21,287 bases of DNA from an uncultured beta proteobacterium (GCA_903927495.1 CAIYNH010000449.1:1-21287), one strand, 5' to 3'. Shown: positions 1 to 8,143, numbered from the stretch's first letter. The notes: a model not told the origin generated them from the letters alone. Made by a program: numbers and translations.

Positions 1-672
1 AGCAGCACCTATGGCGACCACCCGACCCTGCCCAAGGTAGAGCACACCATAGGCAAACCCCTGAGCCCCTACGCCGTTACCAAATACGTCAACGAGCTGT
101 ACGCCGACGTGTTTGCCCGTTGCTACGGCTTCAACACCATTGGTCTGCGTTACTTCAACGTCTTTGGCAAACGCCAGGACCCCAATGGCGCCTATGCCGC
201 CGTCATCCCCAAATGGATTGCCAGCATGATCCAGGGCGAGCCCGTCTACATCAACGGCGACGGCGAAACCAGCCGCGACTTCTGCTACATAGACAACGCC
301 GTCCAAGCCAACCTCCTGGCCGCCACCGTCCCGGTTGTCATTGCAGACGCTAAGGCTGTCATTGCCCCCCCGGCTGTCATTGCGGGCCCCGACCCGCAAT
401 CCATGTCCCCTCTGAACCAAATCTACAACGTAGCCGTCGGCGACCGCACCACCCTAAACCAACTCTACGCCCAGATCAAAGCCAACCTGCTCCCGCACTA
501 CCCGCACTTGCACTCTGCAACCCCCGTGTACCGCAACTTTCGCGATGGCGATGTACGCCACAGCCTGGCAGACATCAGCAAAGCCACCTCACTCTTAGGC
601 TATATACCCACGCAGCGCATCGGGGAAGGATTGGAACTGGCGATGCCTTGGTATATCGGAGGTAAATCATGA
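1..672 (+). CDS. wbpP: UDP-N-acetylglucosamine 4-epimerase (WbpP/TviC type), 5'-truncated by window edge
   Basis: The reading frame is open from base 1, so the gene begins upstream; 223 residues are present of a family usually near 340, so roughly the last two thirds are seen. It is an extended short-chain dehydrogenase/reductase. A serine/threonine-Tyr stretch at the first visible residues and YAVTK (visible residues 24-28) provide the catalytic Tyr and Lys. The segments [20 protein letters not shown] and [14 protein letters not shown] are typical of WbpP/TviC epimerases, which interconvert UDP-GlcNAc and UDP-GalNAc (or their uronic acids) in the cytoplasm. The NAD-binding glycine motif lies outside the window. 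Between LLAAT and the conserved [17 protein letters not shown] there is an unusual Val-Ile-Ala-rich insertion (see the repeat feature). The stop overlaps the next gene by 4 bases (ATGA). Family assignment is strong; the exact substrate is inferred. Confidence 0.85.
   Translation, partial: SSTYGDHPTLPKVEHTIGKPLSPYAVTKYVNELYADVFARCYGFNTIGLRYFNVFGKRQDPNGAYAAVIPKWIASMIQGEPVYINGDGETSRDFCYIDNAVQANLLAATVPVVIADAKAVIAPPAVIAGPDPQSMSPLNQIYNVAVGDRTTLNQLYAQIKANLLPHYPHLHSATPVYRNFRDGDVRHSLADISKATSLLGYIPTQRIGEGLELAMPWYIGGKS
333..408 (+). repeat. In-frame repeat insertion with three GTCATTGC copies and a palindrome, inside the epimerase gene
   Basis: The 12-mer GG(T/C)TGTCATTGC occurs three times, at 333-344, 354-365 and 372-383. 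The start-to-start spacings of 21 and 18 bases keep the reading frame, so each copy encodes Val-Ile-Ala. The third copy runs into a perfect 8-base inverted repeat, ATTGCGGG (379-386) and CCCGCAAT (393-400), with a 6-base loop, followed by CCATG. The GTCATT...AATCCA outline resembles dispersed short palindromic repeats known from many proteobacteria. The encoded stretch is Ala/Pro/Val-rich and falls between conserved epimerase blocks, so it probably extends a surface loop. The element identity is inferred; the repeats themselves are read directly. Confidence 0.7.
658..663 (+). promoter_or_regulatory. Strong Shine-Dalgarno for the aminotransferase
   Basis: A full GGAGGT lies 5 bases before the ATG at 669, inside the last codons of the upstream epimerase. 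It fixes the aminotransferase start and indicates coupled translation with the epimerase. Confidence 0.75.
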
Positions 673-1775
673 CCCAACCCATCTACGTCACCCAACCCTA
701 CCTGCCCCCGCTTGAAGAGTTCATCCCCTACCTGCAAAAAATCTGGGACAGCAAAATCCTCACCAATGGCGGGCCGTTTCACCAGCAGCTTGAACAAGCA
801 CTGTGCGAGCACCTTGGCGTCAAACACCTGGCCCTGTTTACCAACGGCACCATTGCGTTGGTCACAGCGTTGCAGGCGCTGCGCATTACGGGCGAGGTCA
901 TCACCACGCCTTATTCGTTTGTTGCCACAGCGCACTCATTGCTGTGGAACGGCATCAAGCCCGTGTTTGTGGACGTGGACCCAAACACGCTCAACCTTGA
1001 CCCGACCAAAATTGAGGCCGCCATTACTCCGCAAACCACCGCCATCATGCCCGTGCATGTGTATGGTCACCCTTGTGATGTGGATGCCATCCAGAAGATT
1101 GCCGACAACTACAACCTCCGGGTTATCTACGACGCCGCACATGCCTTTGGCGTGCAAGACAAAGCCGGCAGTGTGCTGAACCATGGCGATTTGTCGGTGC
1201 TGAGTTTTCATGCCACCAAGGTGTTCAACACCTTTGAGGGCGGCGCCATCATTTGCCCAGATGCCAAGACCAAGCAGCGCATCGACCACCTGAAGAACTT
1301 TGGCTTTGTGAACGAAGTAACGGTTGTGGCCCCCGGCATCAACGGCAAGATGTGCGAATTCAACGCGGCTCTTGGCCTGCTCCAGTTAAAGCACATTGAC
1401 CAGGCCCTGGCCCGCCGCCAAGAAATTGACGCCACCTACCGCGAGCAACTGACCGGTGTTAAAGGCATCCACTGCCTTAGTCAGGCAGGCGAGAAGGTGG
1501 CCAACTACGCCTACTTTCCTATTCTGGCTCAACCAGACTACCCGCTGAGCCGCGATGCTTTGTACGACAAGCTCAAGCAACATGGCATTCATGCGCGTCG
1601 CTATTTCTACCCGCTGATTTCAGACTTTCCGATGTACCGCAGCATGCCGTCGGCGCAGCGCAGCAACTTGCCCGTGGCGGCTGATGCAGCTTCCAAAATT
1701 CTTTGCTTACCGATCTACCCGGCTTTGCAATCGCAAGAGCAGCAACGCGTGATTGACCTCATCAAGGGAGCTTGA
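669..1775 (+). CDS. DegT/DnrJ/EryC1/StrS-family sugar aminotransferase, VioA-like
   Basis: This 368-residue, full-length PLP-dependent aminotransferase acts on a nucleotide-linked keto-sugar in the cytoplasm, typically using glutamate as amino donor. Visible hallmarks are TNGT (58-61, phosphate binding), [10 protein letters not shown] (81-90), PVHVYGHP (128-135), the cofactor Asp in DAAHAFG (155-161) and the Schiff-base Lys in SFHATK (Lys184). The N-terminal pattern TQPYLPPL...LTNGGPFH resembles what I recall of VioA, which makes dTDP-4-amino-4,6-dideoxyglucose; a role on another 3- or 4-keto-sugar (FdtB/QdtB type) cannot be excluded. It overlaps the epimerase by 4 bases and sits next to a beta-helix acyltransferase, which suggests an N-acylated amino sugar. 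No dTDP-glucose synthase or dehydratase is present in the window, so the keto-sugar donor would have to come from elsewhere. Family certain, substrate inferred. Confidence 0.88.
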   Translation: MTQPIYVTQPYLPPLEEFIPYLQKIWDSKILTNGGPFHQQLEQALCEHLGVKHLALFTNGTIALVTALQALRITGEVITTPYSFVATAHSLLWNGIKPVFVDVDPNTLNLDPTKIEAAITPQTTAIMPVHVYGHPCDVDAIQKIADNYNLRVIYDAAHAFGVQDKAGSVLNHGDLSVLSFHATKVFNTFEGGAIICPDAKTKQRIDHLKNFGFVNEVTVVAPGINGKMCEFNAALGLLQLKHIDQALARRQEIDATYREQLTGVKGIHCLSQAGEKVANYAYFPILAQPDYPLSRDALYDKLKQHGIHARRYFYPLISDFPMYRSMPSAQRSNLPVAADAASKILCLPIYPALQSQEQQRVIDLIKGA

Positions 1776-1776
1776 G

Positions 1777-2349
1777 ATGGCAACGCTGAGCCGCACGGCT
1801 ATTGAGCAGATGGGCTTTGCTATTGTGGGCGATAACGTTCAAATTTCGGACCGAGCATCGTTTTACGGGGTGTCCCAAATTGCCTTGGGCAGCAACGTTC
1901 GTATCGATGATTTTTGCGTACTGTCAGCGGGTGTGGGCGGCATTACGATCGGCAAGCATGTCCACATTGCTGTTTACTCATCATTGATCGGTGCCGGGCA
2001 AATCACACTCAGTGAATTCTGCAACATTTCTTCCCGCGTGGCCATTTACTCCAGCAACGACGATTATTCCGGCGCAACAATGACCAACCCCACCGTGCCG
2101 AGTGAATACAAGGCAGTAACTCATGCTGATGTGTTTTTAGGTCGGCACGTTATCGTTGGCAGCGGTAGCGTCATCCTGCCTGGCGTTACTTTGGAAGACG
2201 GCGTAGCGGTGGGTGCACTGAGCCTGGTGACCAAGAGTTGTAAGGCTTTCGGTATCTACGCGGGCAACCCGGCGCGGCGAGTGAAGGAGCGCAAGCGTGA
2301 CTTGCTTTCCCTTGAACAAGCTTTGCTCTCACGCCTGGCTCAGACGTAA
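1777..2349 (+). CDS. Left-handed beta-helix (hexapeptide repeat) acyltransferase
   Basis: The protein has 190 residues counted from ATG 1777, which is preceded by AAGGGAG (1764-1770). An upstream in-frame TTG at 1753 is rejected because it lies inside the aminotransferase and has no better ribosome site. Imperfect hexapeptide repeats of the [LIV]-G-x4 type run from about residue 15 to 155 (for example ISDRASFYG, IALGSNVRI, ITIGKHVHI, VFLGRHVIVG, ILPGVTLEDG). They end in YAGNPARRVKER (161-172), a signature of galactoside/colanic-acid-type acetyltransferases. The enzyme would transfer an acyl group, usually acetyl from acetyl-CoA, to a sugar hydroxyl or amine. Its position one base after the aminotransferase stop suggests N-acylation of that enzyme's amino sugar (a VioB-like role), although by family resemblance an O-acetyltransferase is equally possible. 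Confidence 0.8.
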   Translation: MATLSRTAIEQMGFAIVGDNVQISDRASFYGVSQIALGSNVRIDDFCVLSAGVGGITIGKHVHIAVYSSLIGAGQITLSEFCNISSRVAIYSSNDDYSGATMTNPTVPSEYKAVTHADVFLGRHVIVGSGSVILPGVTLEDGVAVGALSLVTKSCKAFGIYAGNPARRVKERKRDLLSLEQALLSRLAQT

Positions 2350-2376
2350 TAACGAGTCCCGCCCAGCAGCAGACCC

Positions 2377-3372
2377 ATGAAACTGGTTCTTGTCTACCGC
2401 AAGCAACGCCCTGATGCATTCAGCATAGAAGAGCTTTTTAGGACGATTGCCCGTGAGCTTCGCAATCAGGCTGAGGTGATCGAATACGAAGTAGGTGAAC
2501 GATCCAACCTTATTCGCGACGTACGGAACCTGCGAGCGATGCATGCTGATATTTATCATGTAACCGGTGATATCAATTATTTCGTGCCACTGCTACCCAG
2601 AGGACGGACGGTGCTGACCGTTCACGACATTGGGCATTACTTGTTTGGCTTGAAAGGAATCAAGCGCCAGATCTACAAGTGGCTTTGGTTGCTCTGGCCG
2701 ATTAGCGCCGCAGGCGCTGTGACTTGTGTATCTGAAGAAACCAAGAAGAACATCTGCACACATCTCAAGTTCCGGGCCGATCGCCTTGCAGTCATCCAGA
2801 ACTGCCACAGCTCCCTATTCACGCCCATCGCGAAGGCCTTTAACGCAGCGTGTCCAACGATTCTTCAGGTGGGCACCAAGCCATACAAGAATGTGCCAAG
2901 GCTAGTGCGCGCGTTAAGGAACATACGATGCCAACTTGTCCTGATCGGCAAAACCGACCATGAACTCGCCAAAGCCCTGGCTGAAGCGGGCACCAATTAC
3001 GTTAACCATGTCAACCTCAGCCATGAAGAACTCGTGCGGGAATATGTTGCGTGCGACATCGTGGCATTTGCATCAATCGGCGAGGGTTTTGGCGTACCCA
3101 TTATCGAAGCCCAGGCAGTCGGTCGCCCGCTACTAACTTCGGATGTTTCACCGTTACGCGAGGTAGCCGGCTCAGGGGCATGTCTTGTCAACCCGTTGAG
3201 CGAAGAATCGATTCGCACCGGCATCTATCACCTGATGAACGATGCCACTTACCGTGCTGATCTTGTGGCGAAGGGGCTAGTCAATGCGCAGCGCTTTTCG
3301 CCAACCTCAATTGCAGAATGTTATCTTGACGTGTACCGGAAATTGCTGGCCAGAAGCGTGCCAATAGTTTGA
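2377..3372 (+). CDS. Glycosyltransferase, GT4/GT-B fold
   Basis: The 331-residue protein has a GT-B layout: an N-terminal acceptor half containing TVHDIGH (81-87), a linker with CVSEETKKNI near 117-126, and a donor half starting at ILQVGTKPYKNV (162-173). The GT4 retaining E-x7-E motif is intact in GEGFGVPIIEA (Glu236 and Glu244) and is followed by AQAVGRPLL. No signal peptide or transmembrane segment is evident, so it is probably cytosolic or loosely bound to the inner membrane, where it adds one sugar of the repeat unit. The gap from the acyltransferase is 27 bases with no strong Shine-Dalgarno. Sugar donor and linkage cannot be read from sequence. Confidence 0.85.
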   Translation: MKLVLVYRKQRPDAFSIEELFRTIARELRNQAEVIEYEVGERSNLIRDVRNLRAMHADIYHVTGDINYFVPLLPRGRTVLTVHDIGHYLFGLKGIKRQIYKWLWLLWPISAAGAVTCVSEETKKNICTHLKFRADRLAVIQNCHSSLFTPIAKAFNAACPTILQVGTKPYKNVPRLVRALRNIRCQLVLIGKTDHELAKALAEAGTNYVNHVNLSHEELVREYVACDIVAFASIGEGFGVPIIEAQAVGRPLLTSDVSPLREVAGSGACLVNPLSEESIRTGIYHLMNDATYRADLVAKGLVNAQRFSPTSIAECYLDVYRKLLARSVPIV

Positions 3373-3395
3373 CCCCTGGTGACTGACGATTTGCG

Positions 3396-4514
3396 ATGAA
3401 TAAACAAAAGCTGCTGTTCCTGAGTTCTATCGCTGCGCCGCATCAAATCAAGTTTTGCGAGGCATTACAAGAGTATTTCCAGACCGAGTTTTGGTTCTAT
3501 GAGTCTGCTGAACGTACGCGCGGCAGTTGGTGGCAAATCGATCTCGGGCGGCACTGCAGAATTCTTGACAATGTCTTCTATCCCAAATCTGGTCGGCACG
3601 AGGGGCGCTATTGGGCAAGCGGACTCACAGGGCAACTTGATCAGTTCAATCCAGATATCGTCATGCTCGGCGGATTTTCAATACCAAGTAATCTGGCTGC
3701 GCATCAATGGGCGCGGCGCAAGAACAAAAAAACAATTGTTTTCACAGAGCGATCGCGCGATAGGAAAGGTGTTTTGCGCAAGCGCAGCCTCGGCTGGCGC
3801 GCATTGCGCTGGTTGTATCGGGATGTGGATATGGTGATGGTGAGCGCGGAGGACGCCGTAACGCAGTTTCGCGATGAATTCGGCTTTGGTAGCAAGGTAG
3901 TGGCGGGTCGCTATTCGTCGGACCTGGATGACTACTTTAACCACCCCATGCGCGAAGCCAAGCCGGCCTATACCTACCTCTTTGCCAACCGCATGACCGA
4001 GATTTACAACCCTATCGGTGCGATCGAGATCTTTGCGCAAGTGCTCTCGCGGCACCCGGGTTCTAGATTGGTCATGAACGCAGCTGGCGAAATGGGCGAC
4101 GCCTGTCGGGTGCGGATTGCCGAACTGGGCATGGGCGATACAGTGGAATTCTTGACGAATCTGAAGTCATGGAGCGAACTTGGTCATGTATACGCGCGAT
4201 GCGACATCTTGTTGCTGCCCGCCAACTTCAGCAACGGCAACTTCACCATCCTGGAGGCCATGGCTTCGGGTATGGGCGTGGTAGTCAGCAACCGGGTTTT
4301 GGGTATTGGCAAGATGGTGCGGGATGGCTACAACGGGTTCAATTGCGAACCCACCACTGTGAGCTTTGTCAGTCGCATTGAGCGCTACATCCAGCAACCC
4401 AACTTATTCAAAGTGCATACAGAAATCAACCGTCCAATAGTTGAACCGCTCTCGGCGTCGGGAACGGCGAAGTTCTTTTCAGAAATCCTTCAACTCACAG
4501 TCACGAAACCATGA
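3396..4514 (+). CDS. Glycosyltransferase, GT4-like, with altered E-x7-E motif
   Basis: This 372-residue predicted GT-B enzyme has an N-terminal half with the Rossmann-like strand LLFLSSIAAPHQIKF (6-20). The donor-half blocks are YLFANRMTEIYNPIGAIEIF (194-213), SRLVMNAAGEMG, and FTILEAMASGMGVVVSN (283-299). The second glutamate of the GT4 motif (Glu287) is present. The position of the first, eight residues upstream, is Ser279 in ANFSNGNFTILE, so the classical pair is incomplete. This occurs in divergent GT4 proteins and does not prove inactivity. It probably adds a repeat-unit sugar at the cytoplasmic face of the inner membrane. The stop overlaps rfbF by 4 bases (ATGA). Confidence 0.8.
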   Translation: MNKQKLLFLSSIAAPHQIKFCEALQEYFQTEFWFYESAERTRGSWWQIDLGRHCRILDNVFYPKSGRHEGRYWASGLTGQLDQFNPDIVMLGGFSIPSNLAAHQWARRKNKKTIVFTERSRDRKGVLRKRSLGWRALRWLYRDVDMVMVSAEDAVTQFRDEFGFGSKVVAGRYSSDLDDYFNHPMREAKPAYTYLFANRMTEIYNPIGAIEIFAQVLSRHPGSRLVMNAAGEMGDACRVRIAELGMGDTVEFLTNLKSWSELGHVYARCDILLLPANFSNGNFTILEAMASGMGVVVSNRVLGIGKMVRDGYNGFNCEPTTVSFVSRIERYIQQPNLFKVHTEINRPIVEPLSASGTAKFFSEILQLTVTKP

Positions 4515-5284
4515 AAGCAGTCATCCTCGCCGGCGGTCTCGGAACCCGCATCTCCGAAGAAACGCACCTCAAGCCCAAACCCTTGATCGAAATTGGTGGG
4601 AGACCGATCCTCTGGCACATCATGAAGAATTATTCCGCTCATGGTGTGAATGACTTTGTCATCTGCTGCGGCTACAAGGGCTACCTCATCAAGGAATACT
4701 TTGCCAACTACTTCCTGCACATGTCGGATGTAACCTTTGACATGACCAGCAATCAAATGGACGTACACGAGCAGCACGCCGAACCCTGGAAAGTCACACT
4801 GATAGACACCGGCGAAGACACGCTGACCGGCGGCCGGCTCAAGCGAGTTGCCAACTACATCAAAGATGAAGAGTCTTTCTGCTTTACCTATGGTGACGGT
4901 GTCAGCAATGTCGATATTCGCGCCTCCATTGAATTTCATCAACGTCATGGCAAACTCGCTACGGTTACGGCTGTGCTGCCGCCTGGGCGTTACGGCGCGC
5001 TGGAGCGCTCAGGTGACAAAGTTACAGGCTTCGTCGAAAAACCGCGTGGGGACGGCGGTGTTATCAACGGTGGCTTCTTTGTGCTGTCCCCCAAGGTTCT
5101 CGACTTCATCGAAGGCGACCAAAGCAGTTGGGAGAGCGAGCCGCTAATGAGACTAGCGCAAGAAGGCGAGATGATGGCCTTTGAGCACCAAGGATTCTGG
5201 CAACCCATGGATACCTTGCGCGAGAAGAACATGCTGGAAGAGCTCTGGGCATCCGGTAACGCCCCGTGGAAGAATTGGCAATGA
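4511..5284 (+). CDS. rfbF: Glucose-1-phosphate cytidylyltransferase
   Basis: This 257-residue enzyme is the usual family length and makes CDP-glucose from CTP and glucose-1-phosphate, the committed step of CDP-hexose pathways. Visible motifs are AGGLGTR (7-13), KPKPLIEIGG (21-30), TYGDGVSNVD (126-135, with the metal-binding Asp), VEKP (175-178), NGGFF (186-190) and GFWQPMDTLRE (228-238), all typical of RfbF/AscA/DdhA proteins. It overlaps the upstream glycosyltransferase and the downstream dehydratase by ATGA on each side, so it is translationally coupled to both. Identification is firm. Confidence 0.95.
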   Translation: MKAVILAGGLGTRISEETHLKPKPLIEIGGRPILWHIMKNYSAHGVNDFVICCGYKGYLIKEYFANYFLHMSDVTFDMTSNQMDVHEQHAEPWKVTLIDTGEDTLTGGRLKRVANYIKDEESFCFTYGDGVSNVDIRASIEFHQRHGKLATVTAVLPPGRYGALERSGDKVTGFVEKPRGDGGVINGGFFVLSPKVLDFIEGDQSSWESEPLMRLAQEGEMMAFEHQGFWQPMDTLREKNMLEELWASGNAPWKNWQ

Positions 5285-6351
5285 TGCAATTGGCAAACCC
5301 AGTGCCAGACTTCTGGCGTGGCAAGCGCGTTTTACTCACCGGCCACACCGGTTTCAAGGGTGGCTGGTTGGCCCTCTGGCTCCACCGGCTCGGTGCCGAA
5401 GTCACCGGCGTTAGCCTGCCCCCGGCGACTACCCCAAACCTGTTTGATCTGGCCAACATTCAGGCCGTCACCGATAGTCATTTTTGCGATATCCGCGACG
5501 CAACCACACTGTCCACGATGATCAAAAAAGTGGAGCCAGAAATTGTTTTCCATCTGGCTGCGCAAGCGTTGGTACATGCCAGCTACCGGGACCCGCTAAC
5601 TACTTTCGCAACCAACGTTCAGGGCACCGCCCATGTTCTTGATTCCCTGCGCGCCATAGACTCGGTAAAAGTTGTGGTCGCCATTACCACTGACAAGGTC
5701 TACAAAAATTTGGAGCATGCATACCCGTACCGTGAGACCGATGCACTTGGTGGCCACGACCCCTACAGCGCCAGCAAGGCAGCAGCAGAAATCATCATCG
5801 CCAGCTACCGCGATTCCTACCTGAGCAAAAAGGGCATTGCAGTTGCGTCGGCTCGGGCCGGCAACGTTATTGGCGGTGGGGACTGGTCGGCAGACAGGTT
5901 GATTCCCGATGCAGTACGCGCCTGGCAATCGGCCCAACCTCTGGTGATACGCAACCCGCAGGCCGTTCGTCCCTGGCAACATGTGCTGGAGCCACTGGCG
6001 GGCTATCTCACCCTGGCGCAGAAGCTTTGGCATCGCCCTGACTTGGCGGGCGCCTACAACTTCGGTCCCCACCCTCAGGAGGCGGGCACTGTGGAGCTTG
6101 TTATCAAATTGGCCTGTCATGCCTACGGGGCTGGCGTAACCAGTTTTGAAACCGGTAGCAGCAATCTGCATGAAGCTGGCTGGCTGGCACTGGAAATTGC
6201 CAAAGCGCGCGCGGTGCTGGGTGTTAGCCCCAAATGGGCATTGGCGGAGTCGGTTCGACGAACCATGGCCTGGTATCGGGCGCAGCAGCAAGGGGCGAAC
6301 CCACGCACCTTGTGCGAGGACGAAATTACCGCGTATGAGGCATTGGCATGA
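5281..6351 (+). CDS. rfbG: CDP-glucose 4,6-dehydratase
   Basis: The enzyme has 356 residues from ATG 5281, which matches the family length near 357; an in-frame GTG at 5266 inside rfbF is rejected. It is an extended SDR enzyme converting CDP-D-glucose to CDP-4-keto-6-deoxy-D-glucose with bound NAD. Motifs: GHTGFKGGW (21-29, dinucleotide binding), HLAAQALVHASYRDP (91-105), ITTDKVYKN (135-143, catalytic Thr-Asp-Lys region), YSASK (162-166, catalytic Tyr and Lys), ARAGNVIGGGDW (191-202) and the tract VRPWQHVLEPLAGYL (229-243), all highly typical of RfbG. The product is the branch point for 3,6-dideoxyhexoses, but no 3-dehydrase (RfbH) follows here; an epimerase and a C-methyltransferase do. The stop overlaps the next start by ATGA. 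Confidence 0.95.
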   Translation: MMQLANPVPDFWRGKRVLLTGHTGFKGGWLALWLHRLGAEVTGVSLPPATTPNLFDLANIQAVTDSHFCDIRDATTLSTMIKKVEPEIVFHLAAQALVHASYRDPLTTFATNVQGTAHVLDSLRAIDSVKVVVAITTDKVYKNLEHAYPYRETDALGGHDPYSASKAAAEIIIASYRDSYLSKKGIAVASARAGNVIGGGDWSADRLIPDAVRAWQSAQPLVIRNPQAVRPWQHVLEPLAGYLTLAQKLWHRPDLAGAYNFGPHPQEAGTVELVIKLACHAYGAGVTSFETGSSNLHEAGWLALEIAKARAVLGVSPKWALAESVRRTMAWYRAQQQGANPRTLCEDEITAYEALA

Positions 6352-6908
6352 GTCGATTTGGCGTTACCGATCTGCCACTGCATGGCCTGAAGATGGTGGA
6401 ACGCCAGCAGTTGGGCGATAGCCGGGGTTTCCTCTCGCGTCTCTTCTGCGCAGCAGAGCTTGCCGCTGCCGGATGGCACCAGCCCATCGCCCAGATCAAC
6501 CAAACCGTCACGCAAAAGCAGGGTACGGTACGCGGCATGCACTACCAACACCCACCGCATTCCGAGATCAAACTCGTCTCTTGTTTGCAAGGCGCCATCT
6601 GGGATGTGGCAGTTGACTTACGCGCCGGATCGCCAACTTTTTTGCAGTGGCACGCGGTAGAACTTTCCGCGGATAACCACCGTGCGCTGTTGATACCAGA
6701 GGGCTTTGCCCACGGTTTTCAAACCCTTGTTGATAACTGTGAGCTTATCTACATGCACACAAAGGCCTATACACCTAGTGCCGAAGCTGGGCTCAACCCA
6801 CAAGATCCCATGCTCTCAATCAAGTGGCCGTTGGCCATTGCCGAACTATCCTCCAGAGACACACAACATCCTAAGCTCGACCATCTGTTCAAAGGAGTGC
6901 AGTTGTGA
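6348..6908 (+). CDS. RmlC-type NDP-4-keto-6-deoxyhexose 3,5-epimerase (or 5-/3-epimerase)
   Basis: This 186-residue cupin protein has the usual RmlC length. The active-site set expected from RmlC enzymes is present: Arg62 and His65 in VRGMHYQ, Lys75 in SEIKLV, Tyr135 in LIYMHT, Tyr141 in AYTP and Asp153 in NPQDP. The core WDVAVDLRAGSPTF and IPEGFAHGF are classical. It epimerises carbons next to the 4-keto group, C3 and/or C5. Because it lies between rfbG and a C-methyltransferase with 4-base overlaps on both sides, I infer that it acts on a CDP-linked 4-keto sugar and not on dTDP-4-keto-rhamnose. C5 epimerisation would move the sugar to the L-series. Whether it changes one carbon or two cannot be read from the sequence. 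Confidence 0.88.
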   Translation: MSRFGVTDLPLHGLKMVERQQLGDSRGFLSRLFCAAELAAAGWHQPIAQINQTVTQKQGTVRGMHYQHPPHSEIKLVSCLQGAIWDVAVDLRAGSPTFLQWHAVELSADNHRALLIPEGFAHGFQTLVDNCELIYMHTKAYTPSAEAGLNPQDPMLSIKWPLAIAELSSRDTQHPKLDHLFKGVQL

Positions 6909-8140
6909 AATGCCGTCACTGCGCATCGCCGCTGACCCACACCTTTCTCGATCTCGGCTTTGCCCCTCCGTCAAACGCCTACCTGACGGCGGCTGACCTG
7001 GTCAAACCCGAAAAATATTACCCCCTGAAAATCAAGGTCTGTGATCAATGCTGGTTGGTGCAAACCGAGGACTATGCCCAGGCCGACGAACTCTTTAGCG
7101 CTGAATATGCGTACTTCTCAAGCACCTCCACCGGCTGGCTGGCCCATGCGGCCAGTTATGCGGAAGAAATCACAGATCAACTCAAACTCACCAAAGACAG
7201 CCTGGTCATCGAGGTTGCCTCCAACGATGGTTACCTTCTCAAGAATTTTGTGACCGCAGGCATACCCTGCCTGGGTATTGAACCCACCGCCAGCACCGCC
7301 GCTGCCGCCGAAGACTTGGGTATACCCGTGCTACGTGACTTCTTTGGCGAGCACCTCGGCAAGCAACTTGCAGCCACCGGTAAACAAGCTGACCTGATTG
7401 TTGGCAACAACGTTTATGCCCACGTCCCCGACATCAACGACTTTACCCGGGGTTTGAAGGCTGCGCTTAAACCCGGTGGCACCATCACGCTCGAGTTCCC
7501 GCACCTGATGCGACTGATTGAACACACCCAGTTCGACACCGTTTATCACGAGCATTTTTCTTATCTCTCGCTTTACACGGTTCAACGCATTTTCAAAGTT
7601 GCTGGCCTGCGCGTCTGGAATATAGAAGAATTGCCAACCCATGGCGGCAGCGTGCGAATCTATGGTTGCCATGCCAGTGATGCGCGCGAAACGACTGATG
7701 CCGTCGCCAACTTGCTGGCAACAGAAGCGCAGCGTGGCCTGCAAGCCGTCGCCACCTACCAAAGCTTCCAAGCAAAGGCGGATCGCGTCAAAGACGACCT
7801 TCTGGCATTTTTGATCGAACAAAAACGAGCAGGGAAAACGGTTGTAGCCTACGGTGCCGCCGCCAAGGGCAACACCCTTCTCAATTACGCTGGCGTCAAG
7901 CCTGACCTGCTACCGCTTGTTTGCGATGCTGCTGCCGCCAAGCAAGGCAAATTTATGCCTGGTAGTCACATCCCCATCTTGTCACCGACGGCATTGCGCG
8001 AACAGCGTTCCGACTATGTGGTCATTCTGCCCTGGAACATCGCCACAGAAGTGCGTAAGCAACTTGCCTACTTAGCCGCTGAAGGTGTTCAGTTTGTTAC
8101 CGCAGTACCTGAGCTGCTAGTGAACAATTCAGAACACTGA
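6905..8140 (+). CDS. SAM-dependent nucleotide-sugar C-methyltransferase, TylC3/TcaB9 type
   Basis: The 411-residue protein starts at GTG 6905, with AAAGGAG at 6891-6897 and a GTGA overlap with the epimerase stop. Three parts are visible. The N-terminal zinc site has Cys3, Cys6, Cys46 and Cys49 (CRHC and CDQC). The central SAM fold has VIEVASNDGYLL (101-112) and GNNVYAHVPDINDF (167-180). The C-terminal Rossmann-like domain runs from about 300, with VAYGAAAKGNTLLNY. YHEHFSY (214-220) supplies the Tyr-His-Glu-His catalytic cluster known from the sugar 3-C-methyltransferase family. Such enzymes methylate C3 of a 4-keto nucleotide sugar, producing a branched-chain sugar. Directly downstream of rfbG and the epimerase, the substrate is inferred to be CDP-4-keto-6-deoxyhexose. 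Confidence 0.9.
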   Translation: MKCRHCASPLTHTFLDLGFAPPSNAYLTAADLVKPEKYYPLKIKVCDQCWLVQTEDYAQADELFSAEYAYFSSTSTGWLAHAASYAEEITDQLKLTKDSLVIEVASNDGYLLKNFVTAGIPCLGIEPTASTAAAAEDLGIPVLRDFFGEHLGKQLAATGKQADLIVGNNVYAHVPDINDFTRGLKAALKPGGTITLEFPHLMRLIEHTQFDTVYHEHFSYLSLYTVQRIFKVAGLRVWNIEELPTHGGSVRIYGCHASDARETTDAVANLLATEAQRGLQAVATYQSFQAKADRVKDDLLAFLIEQKRAGKTVVAYGAAAKGNTLLNYAGVKPDLLPLVCDAAAAKQGKFMPGSHIPILSPTALREQRSDYVVILPWNIATEVRKQLAYLAAEGVQFVTAVPELLVNNSEH

Positions 8141-8143
8141 ACA

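Noticed and set aside
5266..5280. In-frame GTG start for rfbG
   Set aside because: ATG 5281 gives the ATGA overlap with rfbF and the usual family length; the GTG is further inside rfbF.
5596..6291. A 231-codon open frame on the minus strand within rfbG
   Set aside because: It lies fully inside rfbG, which carries all family motifs. The composition is typical of a shadow frame and no ribosome site or partner gene is seen.
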